DNA from: Beroe ovata
Lineage: Eukaryota > Ctenophora > Nuda > Beroida > Beroidae
Assembly: GCA_946803715.1 (NCBI GenBank)
Contig: CAMPET010000088.1
Location: 153,880 to 166,564 of the forward strand
Reading direction: 5' to 3'
Length of the DNA: 12,685 nt
In this document: positions 1-8,297 of the stretch, one piece after another
How the letters are laid out: each line of letters opens with the position of its first letter
How positions within the stretch are numbered: the first letter of the stretch is position 1
Notes under the pieces: generated by a model
What the model saw: the letters and a program-made list of their open reading frames with translations, nothing else
What the model was told of the DNA's origin: nothing
Databases searched by the model: none
Made by a program: the position numbers and the translations under genes

Positions 1-14
1 GTGTGTCTGTGTGG

Positions 15-94
<80 letters not shown>

Positions 95-115
95 TTGTGT
101 GGCTCTGTGTGCGTG
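1..115. repeat. GT / GTCT microsatellite
   Basis: A (GT)n tract at about 1-50 passes into an uninterrupted (GTCT)n tract to about 93, then decays into GT-rich sequence. It is a simple repeat at the window edge. It probably lies inside or beyond the last DHTKD1 intron, because the exon 19 donor at 979 opens an intron that continues leftwards. Confidence 0.95.
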
Positions 116-979
116 TGAATAGGAGCCTTAATCCCCAAATGTGTGCATTTCATTTCTTTTGATATAAAAATCTCGGTTCCCAACGAAAAGTGCTTCCATG
201 AAATAGCATACAGGTATACCATTCTGAGCATTTCCCCTTGGAACATGGTTGAACTAGTATAATAACTCTGATAAGTGTTATACTGTATTCATTAGGAAAT
301 ATTGGATCTCTCCCAGAACAGAGCAGTACTAGAGGGAGGGAGGGAGAGGGAGGGAATTTCGTGTTGATAAACGTGAAGAATGTTCGTAGTGACGTTAAGA
401 AGCAGTAGGAGACTGTTGAAAGATTTCGTCAGTAGAGAGCTTAGCACAATTTGTGTTAAACACAGCAGAGAAATCTCCAGATTAGAATGACTGTGTGAAG
501 ATAGTTGTAGAATTGGTAACCCAAGGAAGAGTTTCAATAGGAACCGTTGTAAGTATATCAATCTTTTCAATGCTAGTTTTCAAGGCGATTCTCCGGCCTT
601 CATTTCGTCTCTAATAATATCATTCAGGTGTGAATGACCCACTGAGAGTGATATTCAAAAGATCATAGTTTGGCTAGGATAAGACTCATTATCACACAAA
701 TATCCTTTGGTGTTTTATGTTTTGAATTCAGTCCACATTCTTGTCTTCAATCCTCAGTCGTCACGACTGAACCGAAGGATCCCTAAACATGTACGTGGGG
801 CGCATCGACACAATTCCTGAATATGCGCGCGTATTAAAATTCCATAATTCGTTTCACGCGCGCACAGAGCCATAACACTATCCCCGCGCGCTACACATAA
901 GACTCGGTATACGCGTATTGGGACACTTGTGGCACACTCATGGCAACGTGATCAGGTATAATTCTCGCACATTGTATAC
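116..979. other. Non-coding stretch, probable DHTKD1 intron
   Basis: The exon 19 donor (GAG|GTATAC) opens an intron at 979. I looked on the minus strand for the expected C-terminal continuation of the E1 protein (a Pro-Phe-Pro element and a Trp-x-Gln-Glu-Glu-Pro element) and did not find it. The stretch holds a GA-rich patch at about 330-355 and a patch unusually rich in GCGCGC at about 820-915. No convincing gene, RNA or terminator is visible. The 92-residue minus-strand ORF at 292-570 is low-complexity Leu/Ser-rich and unlike any family I recognise. Confidence 0.55.
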
Positions 980-3900
980 CTCAATACGAATGATTGCAGT
1001 TGAGTGATCCCTCAATTCAGTCCTCCTGTTCTTAAGAGCGTAGTAGTGTTTCCCAGAGCAGAGCAAAACTCTCCGTACTCTGAAATGGCGTGAGATGTTT
1101 AACTTATTTTCCCAATCCCTATCTAACCTATCACTCAACATTATATCGCTATTTCCATCAAAGGAACTCACAATTTTGGATCAGCTACTGAGTCTCCGAT
1201 GACTCGTTGAAACGTTGTTCCTGGGCCAAGCTCGCTTATCGTGGACACTGCTTCAGGCGACCTTAAACATGAGGTGATTTTGCTCATTTCAGATAACTTC
1301 TGAAAGGACCCACAGCAGTACACAAAAGAAAACTATCGCACACAAATGAACACATAAATGAACATTCATTTTATCATTTACCGTAAGAGCCCCTTTGGTG
1401 ACATGAGAATGAGGGGTTTCCGGTATGGTCGTATCAGTTGTCGACGCAGTATGTGAAAGTACTGTGCAGGGGTTGTACAGTTAGCTACTTGGATATTGAT
1501 GTTGTCCCCATCAGCATTGCATTCCTGAAGTGTTTGATTTCGGTCAAAGTTAGTTGTTAGCTGATAGTTGTTAGTTGTTAGCTGCTTGGTGCAAGTTGTT
1601 AGTTATCTATGTCGCTCACTCGATCTCCAATGATAACCACAACCATCGTTTGATCGTTAAAACCAGTTGCCATTTTAGCAAACTGTATGTTATTTGAACC
1701 ATCTCCCATAAATAGGACACCACCCAGTACCCACCTTGCTATCACAGAGCTGTAACCATCTCTCTGGCCTGGCTGACGTGTGGTCTGGTCCGTTACCATC
1801 GTAACCGTGTGGTAACAGTGATACCAGCCCAGATTGTAACACCCACTTCGCCTCACCACTCGACACAAACTGATCGTACATAACCTGAGGGAGTGTGTGT
1901 TAGGACGGGAACAACTTACATGTGAGAAAGTGTGTTAGGGAAACACAACAGTTTGTTCTGTGCATTGCTCTTTCTCCTCAGAGCTGTGCCATTATCATTG
2001 GGCTGAGATTGGGACAAGCTTTTTATACGCCTGCTTTTTGATTTATGTTTTCCTATTATTTATTGACTCTTGTAAGTTATAGATAGAATAATATTTTGAG
2101 TGAACTTTCTGACTGAATCTTTCCATCCCGCTTAGAGTAGAATGTAACCTGGGCAGGGTTGAAGAAATCGCCGAACTGGGCTTCCCACAGGACCAGAGTG
2201 TTCGGTGTCTCGAGACTGTACCCGTATTCGAACCCGACCACGCCCTCCTCTGACAGCAGACTGTCTACAGCTTCTACCTGCCCGCCGGAGAAACAGAAAC
2301 AGTTATTGATTGTGTCCCCCAATACTAGCTATTCTAGTTTTAATCAACGCGCACAGATATGGTGGATTTCTTGTTTGGTTCTTCCCCGACCCCCATTGTT
2401 AGCAATGATATCACGCCCCTCTCACCCTGTGCCTCTGTTCTGGTACCACGTGATTCAGTGGAGTGTAGCCCTCACCACTCTCCTGGTCATACAGTGTCAC
2501 GTGACGGTTGGAAAACGTGCCACGTGACACATCTTCCCCCGATAGCCGCACGTCATAGCCCTGCATTAGGAGTGACCCAAACGCTAGAGCCTCGCCCATA
2601 GCCCAATCCAGCCCTTCGCCTGAAGGGATGGGGTGAAGCAGGGTATTTTGATTGAATGATTGGGTGTTTGGCTTATAATAGAGACTAGAGAATAGGTCGA
2701 GATAGAAGCATTTAGGTATCACTGGATGGCAATTTAAGGAGGGACAGATTATGCGTTAATTTAGAAATGTTCCAAATATCCACAAAATTATTTCGAAATT
2801 AACAACAAAAACCATGGCTACAACCTCACTATAATCACAATACAAATAACCCAGGCCCCACTCTACCATCGTTTCCACTCACCCGTTTCCACCATCTTTC
2901 TCCTCTTAGCGAGGTGGGCTCTGTTCAGGGTGGAGTGATGTTTAAACCCAGGGGGCAACTCCACACTCCTCAAACCAATGTATCGCAGATCGGACGTGTT
3001 GTATCCAGTGTCCCATGTCGTCAAGTCTGACGATGCTTGTCGTATCCCCGTCCAGTTTCCTGTCGAAAACACGCTTAGACGAGGAGATAATAGGAAACAA
3101 TTCTTAATTCTATGAGAATTTGGAGTATCGGAGAATTTGGAGTATTGTAACGGAAATCGATAATGAAAAAAGAGCAATCCCTAGGTACCAGAGAAACACA
3201 TTTTAGGAGGGGTATAGTCTGAGCAAGTCTTGTAAGCAGCGTTCAGTTTGGTGCTATGTTCAGTGAGCACACTTTCTTTGAATCCCTGAACATTTCAAGT
3301 TGTTCGATCACATCCCTTATACCACTTGCCCATTCACCTAACCCTTCCCCTGACCCCCCAACTCCCCCCTATCCTCACCACCTCAAACCCCCTCCCAATT
3401 TCATAACCCATATCTTTACCCTCGACACTTACCAAGTACCCTCATCCTCCCCTCACCTAGTACCACATCAAGCTCCATAATCCTTCAACCCTCAACCAGC
3501 GGTCAAACGCATTCGACCTCCTCATCCACCCTTACTTCACCCCTCACCTCTAAACATCTCCTCAATCACCTCACCCATCACCACTAAACACCTCCTCCAC
3601 AATCCCCTCCCCTCACCCCAACTCACCTCCTCCACAATCCCCTCCTCGACCAGCTGTCGGTACATCTTCTCCTGTATTGGCTCCAGGGAGTCTACCACAG
3701 AGTACATGAGAGGGTTGGTGAAACGCGGCTCATCGTGTTGGTTGTGACCGTAAAGTCGGTAACACTGCAAATCCACGATGATATCTTCCTCATATCTGCA
3801 CGTATACGTGAGGGATACGTGAGGGATAGGGGAAATGCAATAAGAGAAAAGTGGTACCCAGTGATAACGTGATCCGAACTTCTACTGAGACCAGAGCCCT

Positions 3901-6900
3901 CCTCCACAATGGGAATGAACCATGGCATACCTCGATCTCCAGTTGATTGCCATGTTGACGGCTTTGTGTACCGCATGGATATCCAGTCCATTCACTGATA
4001 TGACCGGTACATCGTACATCTTACCTGAGAGGGAGTATAGTTCATGAAGGGAGTTTAGAAAATGAGAGTGGCATGTGGGGGGGGGGCATGTGTCAGTATC
4101 GCTTATTCCGCATAGAGTTAGGCAGAATTTTGTTGTATACTGCAATATATATATATTGTCGCTCAGTTAAAGTGGCCAATATATTGGCCACTATAACTGA
4201 GCGACAATCAGAAGAACAATCTTTAGATTGAAGATTCTAAGTCACTTCCTACAATATGTATCTTCGAGTGTTCGTGGTTGCACTTTGGAGATCGGAGAGC
4301 AGTAGAATGCCAGGGAATTCCAACTTTAATTGAAATTGCATTTTATTCGTCCATTTTGTGCATCTATTGTTCGTGGTTGCTCTACACCCAATCAGCATAA
4401 TATAATGGACTCTATTGTTACAATTAATTACCTCAGCACTGAACTATCGCATTAATTCTGTTAGCATCCATCTTTTGCAATTCGTGTTTCTCGTACAATT
4501 TTCCAACTCCAATTTTCAAAGCAAAATGTGTTTGACACTACCTATTACTTCTAATTCATATGATCTAATGATCTAATAGCTACCTCGTATGATCTATAGT
4601 CTCATCCAAACTGACCGCCTCTCAGTATGATCAGTCTCATTTTCGTCCAGTAATTGCCTGGTTCTCACCCCTATCCACCTCCTCCCCCAGCACGAGACCC
4701 GAGTCGACCATGTCTGCCGTGAAGACGGAAGACGACCCCCTCATCATGAACAGCATGTCCCGCTCCTCCTCCCTCTCCTCCATGTCTGGTGCGATATCTG
4801 CTGTCCCCGAGGAACGGGATGAGATGACCGTCCAGGAGATCCTGGACGAGATCGGGTTCACGCCTATCCACGTGTTCTACATTGTGGGACTAGGGATCCT
4901 CGGGATGCTCGAGTTTGTCCAGACCTCATCCCTTGCTTTTGTCATCCCATCCTTGACCTGTGCGTGGGATTTGAACGGAGCAGAGCAGGGCCTAGCGGTC
5001 AGCTTTTCTCTGCTGGGCGTGGCTCTTGGGAGTCTCGGTATTGGGCCGATAGCCGATAAAATAGGCCGGAAACCGCCAGCCCTGGTGGTATCTATAACGT
5101 CCTTCGTGTTACTTGCGCTGATTGCCGCCTTCGCCAGAAACATCTACGTGTTCACACTGCTTTCCACTGGCACTGGACTGTGCACAGGGGCCGGGTTTGC
5201 CATCTGTCTCACGTATTGGAGTGAGGTGAGTGCAACGCAGTGGCGGAGAACTGGGACTCTTTTCATCATCGTGTTCTGGGCGACTGGCTTCACGAGTACC
5301 ACTCTACTCGGGTACACTGTACTCACAGAGTACGACTGGGAGACGTACTTCTACGCGTGCTCCCTATTCGGTATCATACCATTCCTCATCATCCTATTCC
5401 TCCCGGATTCCCCCAAATTCCTCAGCATGGCAAACAAGGAGCTGGAGGCTAGAGCAAGTCTCAAGAAGATATGCTGTTCGACCAAGGTATACGTGGATAT
5501 AGATGAGATAGCAATCAAGAGGGAAGATATGAACAAGAAGCCGAGACTGATAGAGTCTGTGAGATTCATCTGCAGTAGTGACCTAAAGTGGGATAGCATA
5601 CGCATGGCTGGTCTGTTGTCATGCTCTAAATCCTCGGTTAAGAGTCTATTCTTCATGCTGACTGCCATCCTATCTAGTAACTACTGTAATCTGTCAGATA
5701 AGGGTCCCATCGCAACAAAAACAGGCCAATGCGAAATTCTCACGAAGAAAGACTTTGTGTTCGGTTTTTACTTCGCTTTTTTCGAATATTTGACATGTTT
5801 CGGAGCGATCTTCCTGACCAAAATCATCGGGCATATTCTGGCGATCAAGGTGCTGGCTGCAATTGGACTAGCAACTAACATACTCCTACTATTCTGCATG
5901 CCTGTTACCTTAATCCTCATCATTGAAATCGTCATGTTCATGTCCGTGTTTGGGATATCTGTGTCCATGTTCACATTCCTGCCCCAGATATTCCCAACCA
6001 AGGCTAGGAACTCGGGAATGGGCATAGTGAGTGGGATCTCCGTGTCCTTGACTTCCATTATACTCTTTGTCATGGTAACGGTCCTTAGTTACACTATAAA
6101 AGGTGGTATCGGGATTCTCATCTGTCTGACAGCCGGACTCAATATCCAAGTGTGGTTACCAGGACTGCGTAAGAGAGTCGATGAGGTTACAGCACAAGAA
6201 TCTAAACGGAACGGGAGTGTTAAAACGTCGAGTAGTAACTCTGGGTCACCATCTTAGTTTACAATATTTCCTCCTTTATATCTTAGGATACAAAAATTAA
6301 TATCGACTTGTATTCCCCACACACATTCAAGTGGAGGTAAGGGTGAGGGTTAGACTTAGGATAATACGGTGAAGGCTGGGGTATAGTGGGTCCACCTTTA
6401 TTTTCGAACTACAGCCCAACGCTAACCCCCGCTCCTACTGAATATTCAACTAGTCCACCTATGTGGGAGTTTATTTGGGTCTCACCTACGTCCCCTGCGG
6501 TGAACATGCTCGATTGAGAAGAAGTTTCGGCAGTGAACCCGATCAAGTTATTCGTTATGAGGTGGATAGAACCCTTTGTTCCGTACCCAGGTAATCTCGA
6601 CATCTGTGCCTGTGGAGGGCAGAATCAATGTTGTGTGTAATAAATGTGAAGCAGCTCGCTTTGATATGACTTTGAGATACTTCACTTCTTTTCGATTCAC
6701 TCTATAAAGTTTTATACATGTTAGATCATAAGAAATATCATGTAAAGAATGGTAATGGTATACTATGTTTTACACATTTTCCTGCGAAATAACATCCAAA
6801 CTGACTTACATTTTCCATGGTAATGCCCTGGCCAGTGAAGGCTGCATCACCGTGGATCAGGAGCGCTAGAGGGGAGCTTGTTTTACCTGTGTAAAGATCG

Positions 6901-8265
6901 GATAATACCCGTCATCCTTCTCTGTGATATTGATAATTGAATATTGGTATCGGAATATACTAGTTGTGAGGATTGTCTTACTTTGACCATGAAACTCGGC
7001 TTGTCTTTGTTTGGCACGAACTTTACCCAGTGCTACACTGTTAGCAACCTGTGATTTACCTTATTCGGTCAACTGGAACTTGCAGCCAAAAATTCATAGT
7101 CGTCTTACGGTACTGAGTACCAATCAACTAGTTTTTGACTGATTTACCAGAGCATGTCGTCATATTACCTCGAGGTGGGAAGGGTTGGGGAGGAGGGTCA
7201 CGTGAACTGAGCGTCCTTCTGGCTGTTCCAAGTCTACAGACTGCCACAAGTGGGATAAAACATCTCCGATCGATTCCTTGTAAAATGAGAAGTCAAAGTC
7301 CAAATTCTCGAGTTGATACAAAATCAAAATGCCCGATTGAAAGGAAACACACCTCATCAGGATGAAATTCTGAGTGCCCGTTGTATTTTTTGAGTAGTCT
7401 CTGGTAAGGGAGTTTGAGAAGTTCGGTTAGAAGACTGATTCTTCCCCTGTGCGCTATTGCTATCACCACATCATTCACCTGAAATCACGGGATACAAACA
7501 ATCAAATACCGTGGTTACGAAATAAGCGAGCATTTACCTGTTTGCCACTATTACCGGGCACCAGTCTAATGCAGGTCTAACGCCGGTCTAATACCTCTGT
7601 ACAGTGTACACTGTACATGCCCGATGCAGGTTCTGCGCCAGTTTGATGCCCAAATTAGAAAACCCATCAAGTGGACGTGATACTCAACCCAAGAGGGCGT
7701 TCGTTTTGTAGCGTCTATTATAATTTTGCATTCTCTGATCTCTCTATTATCCCTCTATTATTCTGTGTTTCATGGCGTACGTGTTGCAACGGAATATCAA
7801 AAAGGAAGTTCAGTTGGACGACTGCACGCGCAAGAAGCAGTAGCGTGTAGGCTGCAATGATATCATTTCCTGTGACGCAAAATCAAATAGAACATGCGAT
7901 CTATTCCGGTTAAGGGCGGTTAATTGCGTTTAGTCTTACCTGATTAGTCTTACCTGATTAGTCTTACCTGATTAGGTGGACACAGTTCAAAGAGTAGTTT
8001 ACAAAAAGCAACCGTTGCCTCAGCACCCTCTCCACCGTACTGTTTCAGGTTGCTGTACTTGTTGTTCAGGAACCTGTCCAGGTTCTCACATCGTAGAAGT
8101 GTCTGAAGAAGTGCATAGAGTGAGAAGTGAATGTTTGTCAAGAGTGCTTGTAAACTGTGCGAGTAAAATGTGTGGTCTGCGAGTGTGTTACAACTTATTG
8201 TAGTCACAACTTATTGATACAATTGCAAGATAAGGTAACTATAGTGTGTCTTGGCAACACTCCAA

Positions 8266-8297
<32 letters not shown>

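Larger units (their letters stand above)
980..4024 (-). other. DHTKD1: DHTKD1 exons 10-19
   Basis: Exon coordinates: 3931-4024 (10), 3627-3795 (11), 3189-3285 (12), 2883-3059 (13), 2426-2619 (14), 2149-2277 (15), 1735-1884 (16), 1382-1524 (17), 1172-1261 (18), 980-1079 (19). Donors and acceptors are GT-AG and phases agree throughout. Exon 10 reads [12 protein letters not shown], exon 11 [12 protein letters not shown], exon 13 [12 protein letters not shown], exon 14 the [14 protein letters not shown] catalytic-loop region, exon 15 [10 protein letters not shown] then [10 protein letters not shown], exon 16 [13 protein letters not shown], exon 17 [13 protein letters not shown] and exon 19 [11 protein letters not shown]. 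Exon 12 was placed by phase (0 to 1) and the KLNAAY/YTPP match. The exon 18 acceptor was chosen as TTTAAG|G to satisfy phase 2; an upstream TTTCAG at 1301/1300 is a better-looking acceptor but breaks the frame. Exon 19 ends at IIRIE, just where homologues continue with E-L-C-P-F-P. Confidence 0.9.

Noticed and set aside
355-385. Minus-strand reading ILHVYQHE, resembling the TVHLHQHEDIL near the DHTKD1 C-terminus
   Set aside because: The rest of the frame has no match to the family, no acceptor fits and the residues expected before it are absent. It is probably chance, so the gene is treated as 3' truncated.
1262-1327. Upstream acceptor TTTCAG at 1301/1300 as the start of DHTKD1 exon 18
   Set aside because: The pyrimidine tract is better, but it does not fit the phase 2 end of exon 17 and adds residues absent from homologues. 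The TTTAAG|G acceptor at 1262 fits both.
2447-2526. Three CACGTG boxes within 80 bp
   Set aside because: They lie inside DHTKD1 exon 14 and follow from codons for conserved residues (NHV, RHV, VSRGT), so coding constraint explains them.
3256-3480. Plus-strand ORF rich in Pro and His
   Set aside because: It reads the C-rich intron 11 and antisense of exon 12; low complexity with no family features.
7931-7972. Tandem repeat as a CRISPR array
   Set aside because: The units are 14 bp and directly abutting, with no spacers, in a spliced eukaryotic gene.
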